Counted from the stretch's first letter, positions 39,576 through 47,943 are shown. The stretch is DNA of 64,000 nucleotides from Thermoanaerobacterium sp. CMT5567-10 (GCF_030534315.2 NZ_CP130558.2:1299501-1363500), one strand, 5' to 3'. Translations and numbers: made by a program. Notes: generated by a model from the sequence alone, not told the origin.

Positions 39576-40844
39576 TCACAGCTCCTGTATATACCTTTCT
39601 GCGCTTACAGCAGCAACTGCACCATCACCTGCCGCAGTGACAACTTGCCTTATCTTCTTGTCTCTTATATCACCGGCAACGAAGACACCTTTCACATTAG
39701 TCATTAGATCTTCATCTGCTTTGATATAACCATATTGATTTAAGTCAAGCATTTCTTTGAATAAGTCTGTCTTTGGTGTAAGACCGATGTAGACAAATAC
39801 GCCATCAACTTCTATATCTTTAAGCTCACCTGTTTTTAGATTCTTGTACGTAAGTGACTTAAGCATCCCATCCCCATTTGCTTTTACAACATGAGACTCC
39901 CAAATGAAGTTTATCTTTGGATTAGAGAAGGCTTTTTCCTGTAATACGTTTGAAGCCTGTAAATTATCAAATTCGTGTATAACCGTAACCTTATCAGCGA
40001 TGTTTGCCAAGTACAATGCTTCCTGAATAGCAGAATTGCCTCCACCTATTACAGCTACATGTTTTCCTTCATACATTGCGCCATCACATATTGCACAATA
40101 GTGAATGCCTTTTCCTCTGAATTCAGCTTCACCCTCGGCAGGAAGTTTTCTCGGCTGTGCTCCCATCGCTATTATAACAGCCTTTGGATAATATATCTTA
40201 TCTTCCGTCTTTACAAATTTCTCGTCATCAGTAAGCTTTATCTCAAATACCTCTTTTAAATCATCAATAATTGCGCCAAAGCTTTCTGCTTGTTTTCTCA
40301 TGTTTTCCGTTAATTTCTTTCCTTCAATCTGTCCTTCTGTTCCTGGATAATTTTCAATATAATATGTGTTTGCTGCTTGACCGCCTGTAGTTGCTTCATC
40401 TATGACAACTGTCTTTAAGTTTGCTCTTGCTGAATACAAAGCAGCCGTAAGACCTGCAGGCCCTCCACCCATTATGAGAACATCGCACTCAACCTTCTCA
40501 GGCTCTTTGTCCAAAAGTGAAAAACCTATCACCTTTTCTACTGCCTTACGAAGATCTGGTTTTGAAATATATCCGTTTAACCTGTCACCAGTCTCTTTCC
40601 CATCCTTGAAAAACAAGAGAGTAGGGCTTCCTTTTACACCAAGGCTTAAAGCAAAGTCTTTATTTCCTTGCCTGTATATCTCTACAAATTCCATGTGATC
40701 TTTATATACCTCAGCTAATCTATGAAATATTGGTTTTAGTTGTGCACACGGTGGGCAATCAGTGGAATAAAAATCTACTACAACTGGCTTTTTAGAATTT
40801 AAAACAACCTCTTCAAATTCATTAGCATTAATCTCTCTTACCAT
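39576..40844 (-). CDS. trxB: Thioredoxin-thioredoxin reductase fusion
   Basis: The 422-aa protein joins a thioredoxin domain (about 1-105, active site C30-P-P-C33 in STDCPPCAQ) to an NADPH-dependent thioredoxin reductase (about 118-422, FAD loop GGGPAG at 126-131, redox pair C250-A-I-C253, NAD loop AVIGGGNSAIQEAL, C-terminal GVFVAGDIRDK). Fusions usually carry thioredoxin at the C terminus (mycobacterial type); this is the reverse order. It lies 24 bases after the radical SAM gene and could keep the Cys-rich peptide or enzymes in this operon reduced. Confidence 0.95.
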   Translation of the reverse strand: MVREINANEFEEVVLNSKKPVVVDFYSTDCPPCAQLKPIFHRLAEVYKDHMEFVEIYRQGNKDFALSLGVKGSPTLLFFKDGKETGDRLNGYISKPDLRKAVEKVIGFSLLDKEPEKVECDVLIMGGGPAGLTAALYSARANLKTVVIDEATTGGQAANTYYIENYPGTEGQIEGKKLTENMRKQAESFGAIIDDLKEVFEIKLTDDEKFVKTEDKIYYPKAVIIAMGAQPRKLPAEGEAEFRGKGIHYCAICDGAMYEGKHVAVIGGGNSAIQEALYLANIADKVTVIHEFDNLQASNVLQEKAFSNPKINFIWESHVVKANGDGMLKSLTYKNLKTGELKDIEVDGVFVYIGLTPKTDLFKEMLDLNQYGYIKADEDLMTNVKGVFVAGDIRDKKIRQVVTAAGDGAVAAVSAERYIQEL

Positions 40845-40867
40845 AAATACATCCTCCTCATAATTTT

Positions 40868-42226
40868 TTATTCTTGAACTAAAGCATCATCTTTGTAATA
40901 CTCGATGCCTAATTGGTACAGTTTTGTAATGTCCCTGCAATCAGGTGAAAGAACACTGCCATTCCTTTCATTTGCAACGACACCACAGCCACCGCCGCAA
41001 ACCAAACTTACTGGGCACTCTTTACACTGTGGTATATTTAAGACATTTCTCTCTTTCCACGGCAAAACTTTATCATCAAAAATCCTTCTTTCAGGATAAA
41101 AAGTACCTAAGCGATAATCTTTTCTTCCGCAGCTTGCAGTACACCCATATATATCGCCGTATAAATCGTAAAGCCACTCTTTTTTACCTGCTGGGCATGT
41201 ATCAAATGTAGGAGAATACATAGTCCCTGAGACAAGCACATTTCTCATGCCTTTAAAATCCGGCTTGTGAAACTTCCTTAGTATAGGATACTTTTTAGAC
41301 AACTCTACAAATGTAGCCCATTGTTCTACTTGTGACATAAGGCTTTGATGATTTAGAGAACATTCAAAAAGCTCATAATTTCTGCCAATTTGTGTTTTAA
41401 ATTTGGTACCATCTAGATCAAGGTACCCTTTTGCATCAAGAATTTCGGCCAATTCCGGCAGATAAGAATAATTGTCTTTATCAACCACAACCCTTAAATT
41501 CACAGGCATATCATTCTCGATTAGGCTGTCAATTCCCAATAGAATCTTTTCAAAACTATCTCCACCGCCTAATAGCTTTCTTCGTCTGTTGTGAATTTCT
41601 TTTGGTCCATCCAATGTTACCTGTATTTCTTTCACATTTCCCTTTTTGAGAATATCTATATACTCTAATACATTGTAACCATTAGTAACCGCAGCTATCT
41701 CATAACCGTACAGCTTGCTCTTTTCTACGATGTAATTAATTATGTCTTTTTGAACATCTGTATCTATAAAAGGCTCTCCTCCAAATAGCGTAATGTACGG
41801 CTTTACCTTCTCCAATTTAAACCTCTCATTTATATCATCAAAAAAGGCATCAACGGCCTCTTTCGTTATTAAATCTTTCTTTGTTGGTATGCCTCTTTCA
41901 TAACAATAGATGCAAGAAAAATTACATCCGTACGTAGGTACAAGCAATATCTGAGTAGGTGATTCATCCATTATCTCCTTAAACTCTTCATACGCTTCAC
42001 TTACTCTTAGATCCTCATGTTCTTTTTCCTCATATACATAACCTCTATCAATGACATAATCGAGAAAATCGATGTCGTAAACATCCTTACCTGATTTTAT
42101 GTCATAAAGCTTATCTACCTCATCTTTTGAAGCAATATCTGAACTACCTGATAGCAAATTTAAAATAATAAAGTCATTTTTCTCTTCACTAAAAGGTAGA
42201 ATCATGTTATACTTACTAAAGTACAA
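40868..42226 (-). CDS. Radical SAM/SPASM enzyme, probable peptide maturase
   Basis: The 452-aa protein has the radical SAM cluster motif C101-x3-C105-x2-C108 (YGCNFSCIYC) and LFGGEPF, followed by a C-terminal SPASM region (about 335-435) with CPAGKK, GCTASCGRKDYRLG, CKECPVSLVCGGGCG and a late Cys, for two auxiliary 4Fe-4S clusters. N-terminal about 90 residues resemble a RiPP-recognition region. A 35-residue Cys peptide gene lies directly upstream, so a peptide thioether-forming or similar role is likely. The frame opens at GTG overlapping the ribosome site; TTG at 42224-42226 is 8 nt from AAGGAG. Confidence 0.85.
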   Translation of the reverse strand: MYFSKYNMILPFSEEKNDFIILNLLSGSSDIASKDEVDKLYDIKSGKDVYDIDFLDYVIDRGYVYEEKEHEDLRVSEAYEEFKEIMDESPTQILLVPTYGCNFSCIYCYERGIPTKKDLITKEAVDAFFDDINERFKLEKVKPYITLFGGEPFIDTDVQKDIINYIVEKSKLYGYEIAAVTNGYNVLEYIDILKKGNVKEIQVTLDGPKEIHNRRRKLLGGGDSFEKILLGIDSLIENDMPVNLRVVVDKDNYSYLPELAEILDAKGYLDLDGTKFKTQIGRNYELFECSLNHQSLMSQVEQWATFVELSKKYPILRKFHKPDFKGMRNVLVSGTMYSPTFDTCPAGKKEWLYDLYGDIYGCTASCGRKDYRLGTFYPERRIFDDKVLPWKERNVLNIPQCKECPVSLVCGGGCGVVANERNGSVLSPDCRDITKLYQLGIEYYKDDALVQE

Positions 42227-42245
42227 TAAAATCACTCCTTAATTT

Positions 42246-42268
42246 ATGCGGTAGAAATTCTACCGCAT
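42246..42268 (-). other. Hairpin between the peptide gene and the radical SAM gene
   Basis: A perfect stem ATGCGGTAG(AA) / (TT)CTACCGCAT. On the coding minus strand no T tract follows, so it is more likely a processing or 3'-stabilising structure than a terminator; on the plus strand it would look like a terminator. Confidence 0.75.
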
Positions 42269-42272
42269 TTTT

Positions 42273-42380
42273 TTAGTCATGGCAGCCTACAACAAGCTTT
42301 GATGACTTTGAGCAGCATTGTGCAACACTGCTGTTTTGTGTTGTGCAGCAATTTGAATTCTTATTTGTTACAGCTTTCAC
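42273..42380 (-). CDS. Cys-rich 35-residue peptide, candidate RiPP precursor
   Basis: The GTG at 42378-42380 follows an ideal GGAGGTGA ribosome site that overlaps the last codons (AGG AGG TGA) of the methyltransferase gene. The peptide begins MKAVTNKNSN and carries Cys at 11, 12, 22, 23 and 33. Two 11-residue repeats, CCTTQNSSVAQ and CCSKSSKLVVG, are followed by GCHD, so cysteines recur with an exact period of 11. It does not match SCIFF (six Cys in forty-five residues). Location immediately before a radical SAM/SPASM gene suggests it is the modified substrate; direct metal or arsenite binding by CC pairs is an alternative. Confidence 0.7.
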   Translation of the reverse strand: MKAVTNKNSNCCTTQNSSVAQCCSKSSKLVVGCHD

Positions 42381-42385
42381 CTAAA

Positions 42386-43018
42386 TCACCTCCTTTTAAT
42401 GCCTTTGATTGTTATACTTACAACAGGATATCCGTTTTTCATGTACTCACGCTTTTTTAGATATTCTATATCTTTAAAACCTGCATTGTTTATGGCTTTA
42501 ATATATTCTTCCTCCGGAATAGCTCCGCCGAAGCAATCGGCCCAAGCTTCAGGGTCGTTTACAATCTCATCCGGAAGTCTGTCTTTTGACACCACGTCTG
42601 AAACGATAAATCTCCCACCAGTCTTAAGAACCCTGTAAATCTCTTTATAGACTTTCTCTTTGTCTTTTGCGTGATTTATCACACAATCGCTTATGACAAC
42701 GTCAAATTTTTCACTTTGAAGTGGTATGTTTTCTACATCCCCTATAACAAATTCAGCATTTTTTATGTTCAGCTTTTCTCTGTTTTTTTCCGCTTCTTCA
42801 ATCATTCTCTTAGTAAGATCCAATCCTACGGCAATGCCTTTTTCGCCTATAGTCTTTGCAGCATTGAGAATATCATTGCCTCTTCCGCACCCTAGATCAA
42901 GGACATTTTCACCTTCTTTTAATTCAGCCAGCACGATATTTTTGCCACCACAGCTTAAATTGTCATCTTCTTCGGCTAATTTTTCATATCTATTTATGAT
43001 ATTTTCCTTTGCGTCCAC
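42386..43018 (-). CDS. ArsM-like SAM methyltransferase (first gene of the rSAM operon)
   Basis: The 210-aa class I methyltransferase has motif I DLGCGRGND (about 41-49), ISDCVINHAKDKEKVYKEIYRVL in part, and DRLPDEIVNDPEAWADCFGGAIPEEEY in part. Cys23, Cys111 and Cys161 are placed as in arsenite methyltransferase ArsM: the last two are 50 residues apart, like Cys174 and Cys224 in the algal enzyme. ArsM-type activity is therefore plausible but shorter than classical ArsM, and no arsenic resistance gene is adjacent. The GTG start follows AAGGACGGTGA. It heads the seven-gene operon. Confidence 0.75.
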   Translation of the reverse strand: MDAKENIINRYEKLAEEDDNLSCGGKNIVLAELKEGENVLDLGCGRGNDILNAAKTIGEKGIAVGLDLTKRMIEEAEKNREKLNIKNAEFVIGDVENIPLQSEKFDVVISDCVINHAKDKEKVYKEIYRVLKTGGRFIVSDVVSKDRLPDEIVNDPEAWADCFGGAIPEEEYIKAINNAGFKDIEYLKKREYMKNGYPVVSITIKGIKRR

Positions 43019-43052
43019 TATTTCACCGTCCTTTATAAACAGCTTTGCATAT

Positions 43053-43110
43053 CCCCCATATAGGGGGTGGTACTAAATGATAGTATACCACAATATTTTA
43101 ACAAAGTAAA
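43053..43110 (-). promoter_or_regulatory. Promoter and CsoR-like operator of the rSAM operon
   Basis: TTTACT (43105-43110) and TATACT (43082-43087) are 17 bp apart on the minus strand. CCCCC-ATATA-GGGGG at 43053-43067, flanked by TA steps, lies just after the expected transcription start. G/C tracts around a short AT centre are the pattern bound by CsoR/RcnR/CstR-family repressors, which sense copper, nickel or persulfide. Confidence 0.6.
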
Positions 43111-43185
43111 TATAAAACAAAAGAAAGAAAACGTGTTTTATAATTAAATCTACTATGTGGAATATTAGAATGTGGAGGTGTTTTT

Positions 43186-43506
43186 ATGAAGATAACCGCT
43201 GTTTTGCCTACTCAAGATACAGCAAGCACATTAGTTGATAGTTTAAAAAAAATGGGCTTTGATAGAAAAGACATGATCATAACAGATATGAAAAAATCTG
43301 TACAAGATATGGACTTTATGGTTGACAACACTATAGATATAAAGTCTGAGAGAGAAGGTTTAGGTGAAAAAAGACCCTACACGGACTTTTACACAGATGA
43401 TGCTGATTCCGGAATACTCGTTACTGTAGAAGCACCTAAGAAAGAACTGTCTAAAATAAGAGAGACGATGGAACAATGCGGTGCGACAAACATAATTCAA
43501 AAGTGA
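43186..43506 (+). CDS. Conserved hypothetical protein
   Basis: The 106-aa protein starts MKITAVLPTQDTASTLVDSLKKMGF and continues through DMIITDMKK and GILVTVEAPKKELSKIRETMEQCGATNII. The beta-alpha-beta beginning and the ending with a strand and Cys-containing helix suggest a small ferredoxin-like or ACT-like fold, similar to the tail repeats of YflT-type stress proteins; I do not recognise the family. GTGGAGGTG precedes the ATG and a terminator follows directly. Confidence 0.75.
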   Translation: MKITAVLPTQDTASTLVDSLKKMGFDRKDMIITDMKKSVQDMDFMVDNTIDIKSEREGLGEKRPYTDFYTDDADSGILVTVEAPKKELSKIRETMEQCGATNIIQK

Positions 43507-43510
43507 TCTA

Positions 43511-43538
43511 AGGTGGGGATATTCTTCCTTCCCCACCT
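43511..43538 (+). terminator. Terminator after the 106-aa protein gene
   Basis: AGGTGGGG / CCCCACCT stem followed by CATTTCTTT, five bases after the stop codon. Confidence 0.75.
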
Positions 43539-43627
43539 CATTTCTTTGAGATTTTATTATCATATATGTATTGCACGCAAATTCATCATATAGTATACTA
43601 TGTACAAACATGGAAGGAGTGTTTATT

Positions 43628-43906
43628 ATGAGTGAACAAAAAGCCATAATATCCGTAATTGGAGTTGACAGAGTAGGAATAATTTATAATGTATCCAAAT
43701 TATTAGCAGAAAGCAACATCAATATATTAGACATCAGCCAGACTATTTTAAAAGATATTTTTACAATGATCATGATAGTAGATATTAAAAATTCCAAAAA
43801 TGACTTTACAAATTTAAAAGAAAATCTTAAAAGTTTAGGTGAAGCTCTTGGAGTAAAAATCGATATTCAAAAAGAAGATATATTTAGAGCTATGCACAGA
43901 TTATAA
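43628..43906 (+). CDS. ACT-domain protein
   Basis: A 92-aa protein consisting of one ACT domain: KAIISVIGVDRVGIIYNVSKLLAESNINILDIS, with the ligand-loop Gly, then IFTMIMIVDIKN. GGAAGGAGTG fixes the ATG at 43628 (an upstream in-frame ATG has no site). ACT proteins of this length (UPF0237 type) precede UPF0210 genes in many Firmicutes, as here. They bind amino acids; the regulated partner is presumably the UPF0210 protein. Confidence 0.95.
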   Translation: MSEQKAIISVIGVDRVGIIYNVSKLLAESNINILDISQTILKDIFTMIMIVDIKNSKNDFTNLKENLKSLGEALGVKIDIQKEDIFRAMHRL

Positions 43907-43939
43907 ACTTAATTGTTTTAGCTGAAAGGAATGATTGAA

Positions 43940-45304
43940 ATGGGCTTTGCTTTTGAAGAAATAGAAGAAACTATAAGGATGGTTCAATCGGAAAAGCTTG
44001 ATATAAGGACAATAACTATGGGCATAAGTTTAAGAGACTGTTCAGGAGACAATGCAAACAAAATCGCTGAAAAGATCTACGATAAAATCACAAAAAGAGC
44101 TGAAAATCTTGTAAAAGTAGCCGAAGAATTAGAATCCGAATTCGGCATTCCCATTGTCAATAAGCGCATATCTGTAACGCCTATCGCCATCGTGGCAGAC
44201 AACGTTGGAAAAGATGATTTTATTAAAATAGCATCGTCACTTGATAAAGCCGCAAAAAATGTTGGGGTAAACTTTATAGGCGGATATTCTGCTTTGGTAC
44301 ATAAAGGATTTACAGATGGCGATCTAAACCTTATAAACTCAATTCCGCAGGTTCTTAGCGAGACAGAAAGGGTTTGTTCATCTGTGAATGTAGCAACGAC
44401 TAAAGCAGGCATAAACATGGATGCAGTAGCTTTGATGGGAAAAATAATAAAGGATACAGCATATCGAACAAAAGAAAATGACGGTATAGGTGCTGCAAAG
44501 CTTGTAGTGTTTTGCAATGCACCAGAAGATAATCCATTCATGGCAGGCGCTTTTCACGGTGTCGGTGAAGGTGAATGCGTCATAAACGTAGGTGTAAGCG
44601 GACCAGGTGTGGTATTAGCAGCACTTTCAAAGCTTCCAAAAGAAGCTGATTTCGGCCAAATATCTGAGACTATAAAAAAGACGTCATTTAAGATTACTCG
44701 AGCCGGTGAACTCATAGGGCGTTTAGCAGCACAAAGATTAGGTACATCGTTTGGGATACTCGATTTATCTTTAGCTCCAACGCCAGAAATAGGTGATAGC
44801 ATAGCAAACATACTTGAATCGATGGGACTTTCAAAATGCGGTTCTCATGGTACAACGGCTGCACTGGCTCTTTTAAACGACGCCGTAAAAAAAGGCGGTG
44901 TGATGGCATCATCATACGTTGGAGGTCTAAGTGGTGCATTCATACCTGTAAGTGAAGACGCTGGAATGATAGAAGCTGTTGAAGCGGGTGCCTTATCACT
45001 AGAAAAACTTGAAGCTATGACGTGTGTATGCTCTGTAGGCCTTGACATGATCGCAATTCCGGGAGACACACCTTACGAGACTATATCAGCCATAATAGCC
45101 GACGAAATGGCAATAGGCATGATAAACAAAAAGACAACCGCTGTAAGGATTATCCCAGCTCCCGGCAAAAAAGAAGGGGACCATGTAGAATTCGGCGGAC
45201 TTTTAGGGCATGCACCTGTTATGAAAGTAAACAGTTTTTCACCGAAAGATTTTATAAATAGAGGCGGCAGAATCCCTGCACCACTCCACAGCTTAAACAA
45301 CTAA
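43940..45304 (+). CDS. UPF0210 family protein (PFL-like)
   Basis: The 454-aa protein matches UPF0210/DUF711: [27 protein letters not shown] near the N terminus, [35 protein letters not shown] and the C-terminal [13 protein letters not shown]. It is predicted cytoplasmic and structurally related to glycyl-radical (pyruvate formate-lyase) folds but without the radical Gly. The function is unknown. It is paired with an ACT-domain gene, as in other Firmicutes. The ATG at 43940 is 8-9 nt from AAAGGA; an ATG three codons earlier is too close. Confidence 0.93.
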   Translation: MGFAFEEIEETIRMVQSEKLDIRTITMGISLRDCSGDNANKIAEKIYDKITKRAENLVKVAEELESEFGIPIVNKRISVTPIAIVADNVGKDDFIKIASSLDKAAKNVGVNFIGGYSALVHKGFTDGDLNLINSIPQVLSETERVCSSVNVATTKAGINMDAVALMGKIIKDTAYRTKENDGIGAAKLVVFCNAPEDNPFMAGAFHGVGEGECVINVGVSGPGVVLAALSKLPKEADFGQISETIKKTSFKITRAGELIGRLAAQRLGTSFGILDLSLAPTPEIGDSIANILESMGLSKCGSHGTTAALALLNDAVKKGGVMASSYVGGLSGAFIPVSEDAGMIEAVEAGALSLEKLEAMTCVCSVGLDMIAIPGDTPYETISAIIADEMAIGMINKKTTAVRIIPAPGKKEGDHVEFGGLLGHAPVMKVNSFSPKDFINRGGRIPAPLHSLNN

Positions 45305-45310
45305 TTCTGA

Positions 45311-45338
45311 GCATGAAATAAATTTTCATGCTTTTTTT
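45311..45338 (+). terminator. Terminator of the ACT-UPF0210 operon
   Basis: GCATGAAA / TTTCATGC stem with seven T. Confidence 0.9.
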
Positions 45339-45383
45339 ATGTCACAAAATCCAATTCTGATGTGTTTATATAGTGTAAGTCTC

Positions 45384-45887
45384 ATGTGGGAGGTGTTCAA
45401 AATACCAGATTCATTCAAAGATATCTTTGAAAAATATTACGGTAAGATCTACCACCAAATAGCTCTTATCATAAATGATGAAGATAAAGCACAAGACATT
45501 GCACAGGAAGTCTTTATCAAGTTAATTAAAAACCCTCCCCACAATGATGAAAATATAGGAGGCTGGTTGTCAAAAGTGGCTATTAATCGCGCACTAAATT
45601 TCATCCGCTCAGAAAAGAACCTTAAATCAAGGGAATTAAAAGTATCTCAGTTTAATGGCGATTTTGTATCCCCTGAGGACATAGCAATTGAAAAAATAGA
45701 AGTAGACAAAGTTAGAAAAGTTTTGTCTAAAATGGATAGACGCGACATGCTTTGTCTCGTGCTGAAACACTCAGGCTACAATTATGAAGAAATTTCTATA
45801 TCACTTGGAATAAAAAAATCATCTGTTGGAACAACAATAGTAAGAGCACACAAAAAATTTAAAGAGCTTTATGAAAAGGAGGTGTAG
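45384..45887 (+). CDS. ECF-type sigma factor
   Basis: The roughly 167-aa sigma-70 family protein has region 2 (FKDIFEKYYGKIYHQIALIINDEDKAQDIAQEVFIKL in part) and region 4 (LSKMDRRDMLCLVLKHSGYNYEEISISLGIKKSSVGTT in part). It lies four bases before an anti-sigma gene. The only ATG in a suitable place (45384) has no ribosome site, whereas a full GGGAGGTG (45388-45395) sits inside this ORF, six bases before an ATA codon (45402-45404, Ile7); translation might start there. The frame continues upstream to 45339. Confidence 0.85.
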   Translation: MWEVFKIPDSFKDIFEKYYGKIYHQIALIINDEDKAQDIAQEVFIKLIKNPPHNDENIGGWLSKVAINRALNFIRSEKNLKSRELKVSQFNGDFVSPEDIAIEKIEVDKVRKVLSKMDRRDMLCLVLKHSGYNYEEISISLGIKKSSVGTTIVRAHKKFKELYEKEV

Positions 45888-45890
45888 CAC

Positions 45891-47033
45891 ATGTGCTTCG
45901 ATGAAGGGACACTGCAGTCATACTTAGACGGCGAAATAGATGAATCACTAAAAGAACAGATAAAAAAGCATCTTGATACATGCGAAAAGTGTTCAGTCAA
46001 GCTTAATGAACTTAAGAATTTAAATAGCTTTTTAGATAAAGCCTTAAAGACGAGTTCCATCGATCTCAATGAAGCGTGGCAAAATCTAAGTAAAAAGATC
46101 AATAAAGAAGAAAGAGGTGTATTTAATATGTTTAGAAAATACAAAAAATATATAGCAGCAGCCGCTGCGGCAGCAGTAATTACAGCGTCAATAGCATTGC
46201 CTCCCGTACAAAAAGCAGAAGCCGAGATTTTAAGCTTGTTTAGACTTAATAACTTTAAAGCTGTAACAATAACACCTGATGATTTACAAGATATAAAAAA
46301 TAAATTTTATCAAGCAGGAAATAAAGAAATCGACCTAAAGCAGTACGGCGATATTAAAGTAATTGGTGACTATGGTTCATCCAAAGAAATTAGTAAAAAC
46401 AACTTAGATAAAATAAAGTCATATGTTGGCTACAATTTTAAAATTCCTCAAGATGTGGACAACTTCAAATTAAGAGACAACATTTATGTAGAAAAAGGTC
46501 AAACTGTTGAATTTAAATTAAATGTAGATAAGATAAACAACCTCATAAAGACATTTGGAGGAAATAAGCTGCTGCCAGAAAACTTAAATGAAAAGACATT
46601 TAAAATAATTTTAGGCAATAGCGTGCATATATCTTCTACAGATAAAAATGAATCAGATTCTCAAAAAAATATAAGCTACGGACTTGATATAATGAAAACA
46701 CCTGAGATAATCGTGCCAGATGGCGTCGATATTGAAAAAGTAAGGGATGCCGTCATAAATATGCCATTCATTCCAGACGACATTCGAAATCAAATAGCCA
46801 GCATAAAAGACTGGAAAACTACAATACCATTTCCTGTGTCAGATACAGATGATATAAAAGACGTTACTATAAACGGCAGTAAAGGAATTGTAATATCAAA
46901 AAAATTCCAAGGTTCCGATATTTTAGAGGTATATTCAAATCTTGCATTAAATGATCATGGTGTAATATATTTGTTCAGTGGAAACAATATTTCACCAGAC
47001 GAGCTTATAAAAATAGCAGAATCAATGAGGTGA
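45891..47033 (+). CDS. Anti-sigma factor with zinc-finger and large outer domain
   Basis: The 380-aa protein begins with a ZAS-type zinc finger (LQSYLDGEIDESLKEQIKKHLDTCEKC; HxxxCxxC). A single membrane segment lies at about 84-102, IAAAAAAAVITASIALP, and an outer domain of about 275 residues follows, with no further membrane segment. It should bind the ECF sigma at the membrane and release it upon an outside signal. Its start overlaps the sigma stop region and an ABC exporter follows four bases after. The C-terminal end (ISPDELIKIAESM) is repeated in the protein encoded at 48904-49830. Confidence 0.85.
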   Translation: MCFDEGTLQSYLDGEIDESLKEQIKKHLDTCEKCSVKLNELKNLNSFLDKALKTSSIDLNEAWQNLSKKINKEERGVFNMFRKYKKYIAAAAAAAVITASIALPPVQKAEAEILSLFRLNNFKAVTITPDDLQDIKNKFYQAGNKEIDLKQYGDIKVIGDYGSSKEISKNNLDKIKSYVGYNFKIPQDVDNFKLRDNIYVEKGQTVEFKLNVDKINNLIKTFGGNKLLPENLNEKTFKIILGNSVHISSTDKNESDSQKNISYGLDIMKTPEIIVPDGVDIEKVRDAVINMPFIPDDIRNQIASIKDWKTTIPFPVSDTDDIKDVTINGSKGIVISKKFQGSDILEVYSNLALNDHGVIYLFSGNNISPDELIKIAESMR

Positions 47034-47037
47034 TGAA

Positions 47038-47943
47038 ATGATACTAGAGACTCAAAACCTTACAAAACAGTTTAATGGTAAAGGCGGATTTAAAGATGTA
47101 AATATTTCTATCGATAGTGGCATGGTTTTTGGATTCCTCGGTCCAAACGGTGCTGGAAAAAGTACATTCGTAAAAACTATGGTGGGGCTTTTATACCCCA
47201 CCTCTGGTTTTGCTTGGATTAATGGCTTTTCCATCGGCACTATAGAATCAAAAAGGCAAATCGGATTTCTTCCTGAAAACTTTAAGTATCATGATTGGAT
47301 GACAGGAAAAGAATTGATGAAATTTCATGCAGAATTATACAAGATGAAAAACCCAGATAAAAAAATTGAAGAGCTTCTTGATTTAGTTAAACTTAAAGGA
47401 CATGAAAACAAGAAGGTAAAAAATTACAGCAAAGGAATGCAGCAGAGGATAGGACTTGCAATAGCACTTTTAAATGATCCGGAAGTAATCTTTTTAGATG
47501 AACCCACATCAGCCCTTGATCCTGTTGGCAGAATAGATGTTAGAGAGATAATAAAAAGACTAAAAGACGATGGCAAGACAGTGTTTTTAAACAGCCACTT
47601 ATTAAGTGAAGTCGAAATGATCTGCGATGAAGTCTCAATTATAAACCACGGGCATGTAATAGCAGAGGGAAAGCTTAAAAACCTATTAAGTAAAAACACC
47701 TATGTAGAGATGGTTATATCAGATTATAATAGCGAATTAATCGAAAAGATTTCTAAGTTAGCATATGACATTGTATTTAAAGATGGCAAACTTACATTTA
47801 AAGTAAAAGATAAAGACAGTATTCCTAATATCGCAAAAACTGTCGTAGATTCCGGCGCAAAACTGTATCAATTGGATTCAAAAACGAGTTCATTGGAGGA
47901 TCTATTTATAAATATAGTTGGAAAGGATGAGGATGTATGCTGA
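47038..47943 (+). CDS. ABC transporter ATP-binding protein
   Basis: The 301-aa protein has Walker A GPNGAGKST, signature YSKGMQQRIGLA, Walker B VIFLDEPTSALDP and switch LNSHLLSEVEMI. The C-terminal 80 residues are the extension common in DRI/CcmA-type drug or lantibiotic exporters. It overlaps the permease gene by seven bases and follows the anti-sigma gene by four, giving an operon of sigma, anti-sigma, ATPase and permease that would respond to an envelope-active compound. Confidence 0.95.
   Translation: MILETQNLTKQFNGKGGFKDVNISIDSGMVFGFLGPNGAGKSTFVKTMVGLLYPTSGFAWINGFSIGTIESKRQIGFLPENFKYHDWMTGKELMKFHAELYKMKNPDKKIEELLDLVKLKGHENKKVKNYSKGMQQRIGLAIALLNDPEVIFLDEPTSALDPVGRIDVREIIKRLKDDGKTVFLNSHLLSEVEMICDEVSIINHGHVIAEGKLKNLLSKNTYVEMVISDYNSELIEKISKLAYDIVFKDGKLTFKVKDKDSIPNIAKTVVDSGAKLYQLDSKTSSLEDLFINIVGKDEDVC

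Noticed and set aside
42246-42268. Strong intrinsic terminator for the peptide gene
   Set aside because: On the minus strand no T tract follows the stem; the T run is on the plus side, where no gene ends.
42273-42380. The Cys peptide as the SCIFF peptide with its usual maturase
   Set aside because: It has 35 residues and five Cys with an 11-residue period, not the SCIFF pattern, and the neighbouring genes (ArsM-like, DUF5714) differ.
44077-45300. Minus-strand ORFs opposite the UPF0210 gene
   Set aside because: Shadow frames without ribosome sites or recognisable domains.
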